Assembly: GCF_015709525.1 (NCBI RefSeq)
Contig: NZ_JADNRA010000035.1
Coordinates: forward strand, 248,001-312,000
Direction of reading: 5' to 3'
DNA from: Methylocystis sp. L43
GTDB taxonomy: Bacteria > Pseudomonadota > Alphaproteobacteria > Rhizobiales > Beijerinckiaceae
Length of the DNA: 64,000 bases
The stretch's first letter is position 1; the number at the start of each line of letters is the position of its first letter. Below are positions 37,068-44,101 of this stretch, piece after piece. Made by a program: the position numbers and the translations under genes. The notes under the pieces were generated by a model, which saw only the letters and a program-made list of their open reading frames with translations, made no database searches and was not told where the DNA came from.

Positions 37068-37804
37068 AGCCGCCCCGCAGCGAACGTCTTTCCGCCTTTC
37101 GGCCGCAGATCGCGCGGCTTGAACGCCGTCTCTTTCTCAAGCAGGGCCTGTCGCTTGGCGCGCTCTCGCTCCTTTCGGGCTGCACATTGAAGGACGACGA
37201 CGCCGTCGATCGGCTGCTTTTCGCCATGTCGCGCTTTAATGACCGCGTCCAGGCGGCGCTTTTTGATCCCGCGAAGCTCGCGCCGACCTATTCTGAGGCG
37301 GACGTCACGACGCCTTTCCCCTTCAACGCCTATTACGAAGAGAAGGATATTCCGCTCATCGACGGCGAGAACTATCGACTGCAGCTCTCGGGCCTCATCG
37401 CCGACAAACGGCCCTGGAGCCTCGGCGACTTGCGCGCGCTGCCGCAATCCAGCCAGATTACGCGACTCGTCTGCGTCGAGGGCTGGAGCGCGATTGGCCA
37501 ATGGCGCGGCGTCGCCTTCCGCCATTTTCTTGAGCGGATCGGCGCCGACCTCACGGCGCGTTACGTGGGGTTCAAATGCGCCGACAAATATTACTCAAGC
37601 ATCGACATGCCGAGCGCGCTGCATCCGCAAACGCTGCTTGCGCTCGATTTCACCGACGCCAAATACGGCTATCCGCTGCGCCTGCGCCTTCCGACGAAAC
37701 TTGGATTCAAGAACCCGAAATTCATCGGCGAGATCTTCGTGACGAATGACTACCCAGGCGGCTACTGGGAGGATAAGGGCTACAATTGGTTCAGCGGCTC
37801 TTGA
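37064..37804 (+). CDS. Tat-exported molybdopterin oxidoreductase (sulfite-oxidase fold)
   Basis: A 246-residue oxidoreductase with the SUOX/MsrP fold. The N terminus has a twin-arginine motif (ERRLFLKQG) followed by a hydrophobic stretch ending in LLSGC, a lipobox; it is probably a Tat-exported lipoprotein. The molybdenum-ligating cysteine is in RLVCVEGWSAIGQW, and FKCADKYYSSIDM and the C-terminal GYNWFSGS match the family. Substrate unknown. It is coupled by ATGA to the preceding b-type cytochrome, forming a two-gene electron-transfer module. Confidence 0.87.
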   Translation: MKPPRSERLSAFRPQIARLERRLFLKQGLSLGALSLLSGCTLKDDDAVDRLLFAMSRFNDRVQAALFDPAKLAPTYSEADVTTPFPFNAYYEEKDIPLIDGENYRLQLSGLIADKRPWSLGDLRALPQSSQITRLVCVEGWSAIGQWRGVAFRHFLERIGADLTARYVGFKCADKYYSSIDMPSALHPQTLLALDFTDAKYGYPLRLRLPTKLGFKNPKFIGEIFVTNDYPGGYWEDKGYNWFSGS

Positions 37805-37907
37805 CCTGCGCCCAGGCCCGCCCACCTAAGCTCGACGCTTTCTCGCCACTATTTTGACGCTCTATGGCCGCGCGGCAGCTGAGTCGGCGCCCTGACAGCG
37901 AGGACAT

Positions 37908-38117
37908 ATGACCAATCGTCGCCCCTGCGTTAACGGCATTCTCGCGGCGGTGCTGTCCGCCAGCGTTATCCCCCTTCACGGCGCGCTCGCGCAGGAGAAA
38001 ACTCCGACCGCACAGCGGCCAGCCGTCAGACTTCCCGCCTCTTTGCCGGTCAAGAACGAGGTCTCTGTGGGAGAGGCGGTCAAACCGGAGGAAACGGAAG
38101 CAGCCGACGGCGAATGA
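37908..38117 (+). CDS. Small secreted protein, paralogue 1
   Basis: A 69-residue protein with a signal peptide and a short Pro/Glu-rich mature part. The segment RRPCVNGILAAVLSAS is shared nearly exactly with the next gene, and both continue into a similar cleavage region ending HGALA. No domain or family is recognised. The mature ~40 residues have no cysteine. Preceded by GCGAGGACAT. Confidence 0.65.
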   Translation: MTNRRPCVNGILAAVLSASVIPLHGALAQEKTPTAQRPAVRLPASLPVKNEVSVGEAVKPEETEAADGE

Positions 38118-38308
38118 ACGCTGGAATTTTTTTAAGACTTCATTAACCAGTTCGTCAAACTGCTGCTAACTGCGCGAATTCGGTCATGAAATCACCGCAG
38201 CGTAGGCGTGGCTGCGACCAAAGTTCATCACTGTTGACCGGCCTCATGCCTGCGGGGCGGGCCGGTTGATTCGGCGGGGGGCTCTCACTTCGAGGGGACC
38301 AACCAGTG

Positions 38309-38524
38309 ATGAACCAGCGACCCTGCGTGAACGGCATATTGGCTGCCGTGCTATCGGCGAGCTTCCTTCCCATTCACGGCGCGCTTGCCAAGGAAGACAG
38401 ATCCGCGAACGCGCCCGGCGCCGTGAAACATGCAGCGAAGAAGCCGGCGAAGCCGCCGGCGCCGAAGCAGGACGCGAGCAAACCGACGCCGGACGACCAG
38501 GGAGGCTCGGGCGACAAGCAGTAG
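38309..38524 (+). CDS. Small secreted protein, paralogue 2
   Basis: A 71-residue protein beginning MNQRPCVNGILAAVLSAS, the same N-terminal signal-like segment as the gene 190 bases upstream, but with a different Lys/Pro/Asp-rich mature tail. An in-frame GTG lies one codon earlier; ATG 38309 is used. GAGGGG is about 11 bases upstream. Conservation of the leader but not of the tail is notable. No family recognised. Confidence 0.65.
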   Translation: MNQRPCVNGILAAVLSASFLPIHGALAKEDRSANAPGAVKHAAKKPAKPPAPKQDASKPTPDDQGGSGDKQ

Positions 38525-38545
38525 CGGGCGTCCTCGCGCAAATCG

Positions 38546-39286
38546 CTAATAATCGACGGCAACAAGGTAAAGACCGTGCGGCGGCGCGACCTGTCCGCAG
38601 CGCGCACGGTCTTTCGCCAAAAGCGCCAGCGCAACATCCTCAGCGCGCCACTTGCCGCTGCCGACATGCTCCAGCGAGCCGGCCATGGAGCGCACCTGAT
38701 TGTGCAGGAAGGAGCGCGCCGAAGCGACGATCTCGATGCGCGCGCCATCACGGCGCACGTCGAGACGCTCCAGCGTGCGCATCGGCGAATTCGCCTGGCA
38801 TTCCGAGGCGCGAAAAGTCGTAAAGTCGTGACGGCCCACGAGAGATTGCGCCGCTTCATGCATGGCTTTCGCATCGAGTGGCCGCTTGACGTGCCAGGCG
38901 CGGCCGAGGTTCAGCGCCAACGGCGCGCGGCGATTGTCGATGACATAGAGATAATGGCGGCGAATGGCGGAAAAGCGCGCCTCGAACTCCTCGCCGACCG
39001 CGCGCGCGGCGAGCACCGCGATCGGGTCCGGCTTCAGATGCGCATTGATCGCGTCGCGCAGCCGATCGACGCGCCAGTCGCGCGCAAGATCGACATGCGC
39101 CATCTGCGCCAGCGCATGCACGCCGGCGTCGGTGCGGCCCGCGCCGTGAACGACGGCGCGCGCGCCGCCATTGAGTGCGGCCACCGCCTCCTCGAGGCGT
39201 TGCTGCACCGAAACGCCATTCGCCTGCCGCTGCCAGCCGACGTAAGGCGCACCGTCATATTCGATCGTCAGCGCGAAGCGGGGCAT
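38546..39286 (-). CDS. truA: tRNA pseudouridine(38-40) synthase
   Basis: A 246-residue pseudouridine synthase. The N terminus [20 protein letters not shown], the catalytic aspartate in [14 protein letters not shown] and the C-terminal [11 protein letters not shown] are diagnostic. It modifies positions 38-40 of tRNA anticodon arms. It is separated from fmt by a 179-base gap filled with an interspersed repeat, but the def-fmt-truA order is typical for the order. Confidence 0.96.
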   Translation of the reverse strand: MPRFALTIEYDGAPYVGWQRQANGVSVQQRLEEAVAALNGGARAVVHGAGRTDAGVHALAQMAHVDLARDWRVDRLRDAINAHLKPDPIAVLAARAVGEEFEARFSAIRRHYLYVIDNRRAPLALNLGRAWHVKRPLDAKAMHEAAQSLVGRHDFTTFRASECQANSPMRTLERLDVRRDGARIEIVASARSFLHNQVRSMAGSLEHVGSGKWRAEDVALALLAKDRARCGQVAPPHGLYLVAVDY

Positions 39287-39310
39287 TCAATGCGCTCGCG
39301 CATGGCGCGA

Positions 39311-39442
39311 CCTCACCTCCCCCTCGAGGGGGGAGGTCGGGCGCCAAAGGCGCCCGGGTGGGGGTGATAGCCGAATGAACGTGGAGTTCACCCCACCCCG
39401 GCCCGCATAGCGGGCCGCCCCTCCCCCTCGAGGGGAGGGTGA
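39311..39442. repeat. Interspersed GC-rich palindromic repeat between truA and fmt
   Basis: An inverted, roughly symmetric unit. Near the left end is CCTCCCCC/GGGGGAGG around TCGAG; next GGGCGCC-AAA-GGCGCCC (39339-39355); then GGCCCGC-ATA-GCGGGCC (39400-39416); the right end repeats the CCTCCCC/GGGGAGG palindrome. The flanking CACC..GGTG blocks are also mirrored. Its translation (SPLEGEV-like) is a familiar spurious ORF in Hyphomicrobiales, marking a dispersed element. Confidence 0.8.
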
Positions 39443-39465
39443 TAGGCGCACGTCGCGCATCAACA

Positions 39466-40392
39466 TCATACCAACGCCACGCCGCGCGTCAGCTTGCGGC
39501 CGCGCGCGAATTCTTCCAATTCCATCTCGCCCTTGCCGGCGCGTTGCACGCGCAGCAGACGCAGCGCGCCCGCGCCGCAGGCGATGAGCCCGGCGTCGTC
39601 GAGCGCGGCGCCCGGCGCTCCCTTCCCCTCCTCCACGCGTGTGCGCAAAACCTTCACACGCTCCATGCCATGGCCGAGATCGGCTTCGAAAAAAGCGCCT
39701 GGAAAGGGCGAGAGGCCGCGCACGAGATCATGAAGGTCTTGCGCCGATCGGCGCCAATCGATCCGGGCTTCCGCCTTCTCGATCTTTTGCGCATAGCAGG
39801 CGCCGTCTTCGGCCTGCGGCGTGAAGCGCAGTTCGCCTTTCGCGAGCAGATCGAGGGCGTCGGCCATCAGCGGCGCGCCGAGTTCCGCGAGCCGGTCGTG
39901 CAGCTCGCCCGCCGTCATCTCGGCGCCGATCGGCGTTTTCGCCGTCAAGGCGACGGGGCCGGTGTCGAGACCCGCCTCCACCTTCATCACCATGACGCCG
40001 CTCTCGGCGTCGCCCGCCATGATCGCGCGCTGTATCGGCGCGGCGCCGCGCCAACGCGGCAGCAGCGAGCCATGCAGGTTGAGGCAGCCGAATCGCGGCG
40101 CGTCGAGAATTGGCTGAGGCAGCAGCAGACCGTAGGCGGCGACGACGGCGACGTCAGAGTCAAGCGCGGCGAAATCCGCCTGCGCGTCGGCGCTTTTCAG
40201 ACTTTTGGGCGTGCAAACAGGAACGCCGAAGCTCTCCGCCAAGAGGTGGACGGCGGACTTTTTCTCCGCCATGCCGCGTCCGGCCGGTCGTGGCGGCTGC
40301 GTGTAGACCGCCGCGATCTCATGACCGCGAGAAATGATTTCCTTGAGCAGGCGGGCTGCGAAGTCCGGCGTGCCCATGAAGACGACGCGCAT
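39466..40392 (-). CDS. fmt: Methionyl-tRNA formyltransferase
   Basis: A 308-residue enzyme that formylates initiator Met-tRNA. MRVVFMGTPDFAARLLKEII opens the formyl-transferase domain; GCLNLHGSLLPRWRGAAPIQ is the active-site signature; the C-terminal OB-fold domain begins about residue 200. ATG 40392 is chosen over TTG 40404. It follows def by 15 bases; together they supply and remove the N-formyl group. Confidence 0.96.
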   Translation of the reverse strand: MRVVFMGTPDFAARLLKEIISRGHEIAAVYTQPPRPAGRGMAEKKSAVHLLAESFGVPVCTPKSLKSADAQADFAALDSDVAVVAAYGLLLPQPILDAPRFGCLNLHGSLLPRWRGAAPIQRAIMAGDAESGVMVMKVEAGLDTGPVALTAKTPIGAEMTAGELHDRLAELGAPLMADALDLLAKGELRFTPQAEDGACYAQKIEKAEARIDWRRSAQDLHDLVRGLSPFPGAFFEADLGHGMERVKVLRTRVEEGKGAPGAALDDAGLIACGAGALRLLRVQRAGKGEMELEEFARGRKLTRGVALV

Positions 40393-40407
40393 TCTGTCGC
40401 GCAATCG

Positions 40408-40974
40408 TCAGGCTCCGGCTTGTTCCGACTGACGCTCCGTGGCGGCGCGATGCTGGGCGGCGATCTCGTCATGCCGCGCCGCCTTGTTGAACTTCTTGAC
40501 GACGCGCTCGCGCTTTAAGCGCGACAGATGGTCGATGAAGAGACCGCCTTCAAGATGGTCCAACTCGTGCTGCACCACGGTCGCGAGCAGCCCTTCGGCG
40601 TCGAATTCCTGAACCGCGCCGTCCCGGTCGAGATGGCGCAGGCGCACCCGGGCCGGCCGTTTCACGTCCTCGAAATAGTCGGGCACGGACAGGCAGCCCT
40701 CCTGATAGATGCTTAATTCCTCAGAGGCCCAGATGATTTCCGGGTTGATGAGGAAGAGCGGCGAGCGCGTCTCCTCGGTCTTGCCCGTGTCGACGACGAC
40801 GATGCGCTTGGCCACGGCGACCTGGATCGCCGCGAGGCCGACGCCGGGCGCCTCGTACATGGTCTCCAGCATGTCGTCGAGCAGACGCCGCACCTCCGCG
40901 TCGACACAGTCGACAGGCTCGGAAATCTTTCGCAGCAGCGGATCCGGAAGGGTGATGATCGGCAGAATGGCCAT
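40408..40974 (-). CDS. def: Peptide deformylase
   Basis: A 188-residue metalloenzyme removing N-formyl groups from new proteins. All three motifs are intact: GVGLAAIQV, EGCLSVP with the metal-binding Cys, and the HELDHLEG zinc/iron motif. First gene of def-fmt-truA, divergent from lemA with a 171-base gap. Confidence 0.96.
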   Translation of the reverse strand: MAILPIITLPDPLLRKISEPVDCVDAEVRRLLDDMLETMYEAPGVGLAAIQVAVAKRIVVVDTGKTEETRSPLFLINPEIIWASEELSIYQEGCLSVPDYFEDVKRPARVRLRHLDRDGAVQEFDAEGLLATVVQHELDHLEGGLFIDHLSRLKRERVVKKFNKAARHDEIAAQHRAATERQSEQAGA

Positions 40975-41145
40975 TGTGTTTTCGCCGTGGCTCTTTGCGT
41001 TTCCATGAGATAGGCGCGACCGGCGCGTCCGTCAAATCGAAAGGGAGCGGCGCGTCTTTGCCTAAGCGCCAAAGGCGGCTAACATGCAAGGGCAAAAAAT
41101 GTTCGCCGCCGCGCGGAGCGGCGCGGCGCCTGGAGAGCGCGCGCC

Positions 41146-41706
41146 ATGTCTTTGCTGATTTTTCTAGGCCTCGTCGCCGCCGTCGCCTTCTGGCTGGTCA
41201 GCGTTTACAACGGCCTCGTGTCGTTGCGCCAGCGCGGCAAGCAGGCCTTTTCCGACGTCAATGTGCAGCTCAAGCAGCGCCACGACCTCGTGCCCAATCT
41301 GGTCGAGACGGTGAAGGGCTACGCCACCCATGAGAAAAGCACGCTGGATGACGTGGTCAAGGCGCGTAACGCCGCGGTGACCGCGCAAGGCCCGGCGCAG
41401 ATAGGGGCGGCCGAGGGCGCGCTGACCGGCGCGCTCTCGCGGCTGATCGCGCTGTCGGAAGCCTATCCGGATCTGAAGGCGAACCAGAACTTCCAGCAAT
41501 TGCAGAGCGAGCTGTCTGACATCGAAAACAAGATTTCAGCGGCGCGGCGCTTCCTGAATAATACCGTCGCCGAATACAACGCCACGCGCGAGGGCTTTCC
41601 CGGTTTCCTGATTGCGCAGCGCTTCGGCTTCGAGCCGCTCGACTATTTCGAGTTGGACGAAGCGCAGCAGAAGGCCGTCGAAACCCCGCCGAAGGTGGAG
41701 TTTTAG
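41146..41706 (+). CDS. lemA: LemA family protein
   Basis: A 186-residue protein with one N-terminal membrane helix (LIFLGLVAAVAFWLVSVYNGLV), then a long helical domain with the conserved NVQLKQRHDLVPNLVETVKGY and YNATREGFPGFLIA. Function in bacteria is unknown. Its last 171 bases are overlapped in antisense by the extended ParE toxin frame from the other strand. Confidence 0.92.
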   Translation: MSLLIFLGLVAAVAFWLVSVYNGLVSLRQRGKQAFSDVNVQLKQRHDLVPNLVETVKGYATHEKSTLDDVVKARNAAVTAQGPAQIGAAEGALTGALSRLIALSEAYPDLKANQNFQQLQSELSDIENKISAARRFLNNTVAEYNATREGFPGFLIAQRFGFEPLDYFELDEAQQKAVETPPKVEF

Positions 41707-42078
41707 CGAGGGCGCCCGCCATGCGTCCGCGAACGAGCTGATCTGGCTCCTGCTTTCCAGATACGGCGCCGCTTTTATTCCCGGCGTCCATTCGATTGCG
41801 GCAAGATCGCGCGCACCGTCGATGATGCGCACGATCTGTGCGCCGTATTCGGTGAGACGGTAAAGCGCCAGCCAACGCTCGATCACCCACACCCGCGCGT
41901 CCGGCGCAATCTCGGGGCGCGCCTGTCCGATGTGCGGATGCCGTGCGAGATGCGCGCAGCTTTCCTCGATGCGGTCATAGATTGCGTCGGCAAGCGCATC
42001 GCTATTCCGTGCGGCAATGTAAAGCCAGATATCCAAAAGGTCTTCGCGCGCGCGGCGCGTATAATGAAGTTTGGCCAC
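41536..42078 (-). CDS. parE: ParE/RelE-family toxin with antisense C-terminal extension
   Basis: A 180-codon frame. The first ~100 residues are a normal ParE: YTRRAREDLLDIWLYIA, HPHIGQARPEI, VWVIERWLALYRL and VRIIDGARDL. ParE toxins usually end here. The frame instead runs another ~80 codons, the last 57 of which lie antisense to the 3' end of lemA. The stop after the ParE core seems to have been lost. The toxin core looks functional; the tail could destabilise or be tolerated. The partner antitoxin ends 4 bases upstream. Confidence 0.8.
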   Translation of the reverse strand: MAKLHYTRRAREDLLDIWLYIAARNSDALADAIYDRIEESCAHLARHPHIGQARPEIAPDARVWVIERWLALYRLTEYGAQIVRIIDGARDLAAIEWTPGIKAAPYLESRSQISSFADAWRAPSLKLHLRRGFDGLLLRFVQLEIVERLEAEALRNQETGKALARGVVFGDGIIQEAPRR

Positions 42079-42082
42079 GCGG

Positions 42083-42343
42083 TCAGTCTTTTGCGGCGGC
42101 TCGGCGCGCGCGCGCTTCTTTCTTCAATTCGGAAAAGTCCAGCTCGCCAACGTCGCCGCTGTTGACGCCCTGTCGCCAGGCTTCCTGCAAGAGCCGCAGT
42201 TTTTCAGCCTCCTGCCGCTCGGACTTCTCCATCATTCGCAGCGCTTCGCGGACAACCTCGCTCGACGAGCTGTAGCGCCCGCCTGCGACCTTTGCCTTGA
42301 CGAAATCCGCCAGCTCGTCGGTCAAGGACACGTTCATATTCAT
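42083..42343 (-). CDS. parD: ParD-like ribbon-helix-helix antitoxin
   Basis: An 86-residue antitoxin. The ribbon-helix-helix N terminus is MNMNVSLTDELADFVKAKV with GGRYSSSSEVVREALRMME; the acidic C-terminal part binds the toxin. Located directly upstream of the ParE gene, as in other parDE operons. A palindrome in its upstream region (42385-42399) is the likely autoregulatory site. Confidence 0.9.
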   Translation of the reverse strand: MNMNVSLTDELADFVKAKVAGGRYSSSSEVVREALRMMEKSERQEAEKLRLLQEAWRQGVNSGDVGELDFSELKKEARARRAAAKD

Positions 42344-42384
42344 GGAATGCCTCTTGGGTACGCCAGATAACAGATACGGCGAAA

Positions 42385-42399
42385 TAGCAAAATTTGCTA
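42385..42399. promoter_or_regulatory. Candidate ParD operator
   Basis: Perfect palindrome TAGCAAA-A-TTTGCTA, 40-60 bases upstream of parD in an AT-rich patch. Its place and symmetry suit a ribbon-helix-helix repressor site, as ParD-type antitoxins autoregulate. Binding is inferred. Confidence 0.45.
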
Positions 42400-42462
42400 A
42401 TCTTAGTCATCTGAGGCAATCGAATTTGCGTCAACGCGAACAACGCGCTTCGCGCGCAAACT

Positions 42463-42927
42463 TCAAGAGAGCGGCGCCAGCACCAGCGCCAGATTCTCCA
42501 CCGCCACGATTCGCGCCCTGGCGCCGGGCGCAATGCTCTCGACGGCTGCGTGTTCGGCAAGCCGCGCCTGCCATTCGACGCCGGACCAGAAGACGACGCC
42601 ATGCCTCTTCGTCACCTCATGCGTCGTCGTCAGTTCGCGCCCGATCAGATCGCTGCTCTTATCTTCTTCGATGTCGGCGTTTTGAAACCGCTGCAGCGGC
42701 TTCCTGCCGACGATGGCGATCAAGAGGCTCACGCCGGCGACGATCGCCGCCGTTTCGACCAGCGACGGCCGCCAGCCGGTCGCATAGAGAACCGCGCTGG
42801 TCAGGAGCGCGCCCACCGCCACGAACATCACCGGCGAGAGGCCGATCACGACGATGTCGAGCCCGAGCAGGATCAGGCCGGCGATCAGGCTCGCATTGGC
42901 GGGATCGTAGAGGAAGGCGGGCTCCAT
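42463..42927 (-). CDS. NfeD family membrane protein
   Basis: A 154-residue protein with four short hydrophobic segments and a C-terminal OB-fold domain (GREL..., GVVFWSGVEWQARL). NfeD proteins partner stomatin-type SPFH proteins in membrane microdomains; here the partner gene lies immediately upstream with a one-base gap. Role is by family inference. Confidence 0.85.
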   Translation of the reverse strand: MEPAFLYDPANASLIAGLILLGLDIVVIGLSPVMFVAVGALLTSAVLYATGWRPSLVETAAIVAGVSLLIAIVGRKPLQRFQNADIEEDKSSDLIGRELTTTHEVTKRHGVVFWSGVEWQARLAEHAAVESIAPGARARIVAVENLALVLAPLS

Positions 42928-42928
42928 C

Positions 42929-43978
42929 TTATTCCGCTTCCCGCCAAGGCTGCGCGCGGCGCTGCTGCGCCTCGTTCGACGCAGGGCTGGCGTTGACGGC
43001 CTTGAGCACCGCCATCGCCTTGGCGATCCAGCCGGCCGGGTCGGCGCCGTCGCCCATCAGCACCAGCGAATTGCCGGCCTTGGCGAGGCGGCCATATTGC
43101 TCGATGGCGCTTTTGGCGACTTCGAGCTGCACCGCCTGATCGCCGCCGACCTGGGTGATTTGCGTGCGCACGAGTTCGATCGCCTTCGCCTGGCCTTCGG
43201 CGCGCAAGATCGCCGCCTGTTTCTCGCCGTCGGCGCGGTTGATCTCGGACTGCTTCACGCCCTCCGATTCGAGCACCGTCGCCCGCTTGTCGCGCTCGGC
43301 CTTCATCTGCCGCTCCATCGACTGGCGCAGCGATTCGGGCATGGCGATGTCCTTAATCTCATAGCGCGTCACATGCGCGCCCCAGAGCTGGGCGGCGTCG
43401 GAGACGGCGCGCACCACCCGCTCATTGATCTCGCTTCGGTTCTCGAAGGTCTTGTCGAGCTCCATCGAGCCGATGGCCGAGCGCATCGAGGTCTGCGCCA
43501 GATTGACGATGGCGCGGCGGATGTCCTGCGCGCCATAGGCGGCGTCCTTGGCGTTGACGATCTTGTAATAGAGAACGCCGTCGATGGTGACGGTGGCGTT
43601 GTCCTTGGTGATCGCGTCCTGCTCCGGCACGTCGATCACCTGTTCGCGCAGATCGAAGGTGTAGGCCACGCGCTCGACGATCGGCCAGACGAAATTGACG
43701 CCCGCGGTCAGCGATCGGTTGTAGCGGCCCAGCCGCTCGATGACGAGCACGGTCTGCTGGCGCACGAAGCGCACCATCGTCGACAGCGCCAGCAGCGCGA
43801 CATAGGCGAACCAGAACAGCGGATTTTGGAAGAGGCCGATCGGCAGGCCGAGGTTAAAGGATCGGTCGATGATCAAGAGGCCGATTGCGGCGGCGCCGAC
43901 GACAAAAAGTGCGAAACCCATGGAATGAACCCTCCGCGACAGGCGCGTTGAGAGAATGTTATCGAGCGACAGAGACAC
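42929..43978 (-). CDS. SPFH/Band 7 (stomatin-like) membrane protein
   Basis: A 349-residue protein with two N-terminal hydrophobic segments and a Band 7 domain (QTVLVIERLGRYNRSLTAG, VPEQDAITKDNATVTIDGV), then a coiled-coil helix rich in Ala/Glu/Arg (EINRADGEKQAAILRAEGQA). GTG 43978 is the start, with AAGGAG upstream. QmcA/stomatin-type proteins scaffold membrane proteases or chaperones; with NfeD it is a standard two-gene operon. Confidence 0.92.
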   Translation of the reverse strand: MSLSLDNILSTRLSRRVHSMGFALFVVGAAAIGLLIIDRSFNLGLPIGLFQNPLFWFAYVALLALSTMVRFVRQQTVLVIERLGRYNRSLTAGVNFVWPIVERVAYTFDLREQVIDVPEQDAITKDNATVTIDGVLYYKIVNAKDAAYGAQDIRRAIVNLAQTSMRSAIGSMELDKTFENRSEINERVVRAVSDAAQLWGAHVTRYEIKDIAMPESLRQSMERQMKAERDKRATVLESEGVKQSEINRADGEKQAAILRAEGQAKAIELVRTQITQVGGDQAVQLEVAKSAIEQYGRLAKAGNSLVLMGDGADPAGWIAKAMAVLKAVNASPASNEAQQRRAQPWREAE

Positions 43979-44101
43979 GGGCGCTCCTTTTCATGCCGCA
44001 GGGGTAGAGACCTTCCCGCGAAGGCGAGCCCTGGACGCCCATCGACGTCTAGCGCGTCAGACGCGCCGAAAACGTGCGCCGGCGCATGTCTTCCTCGATG
44101 C

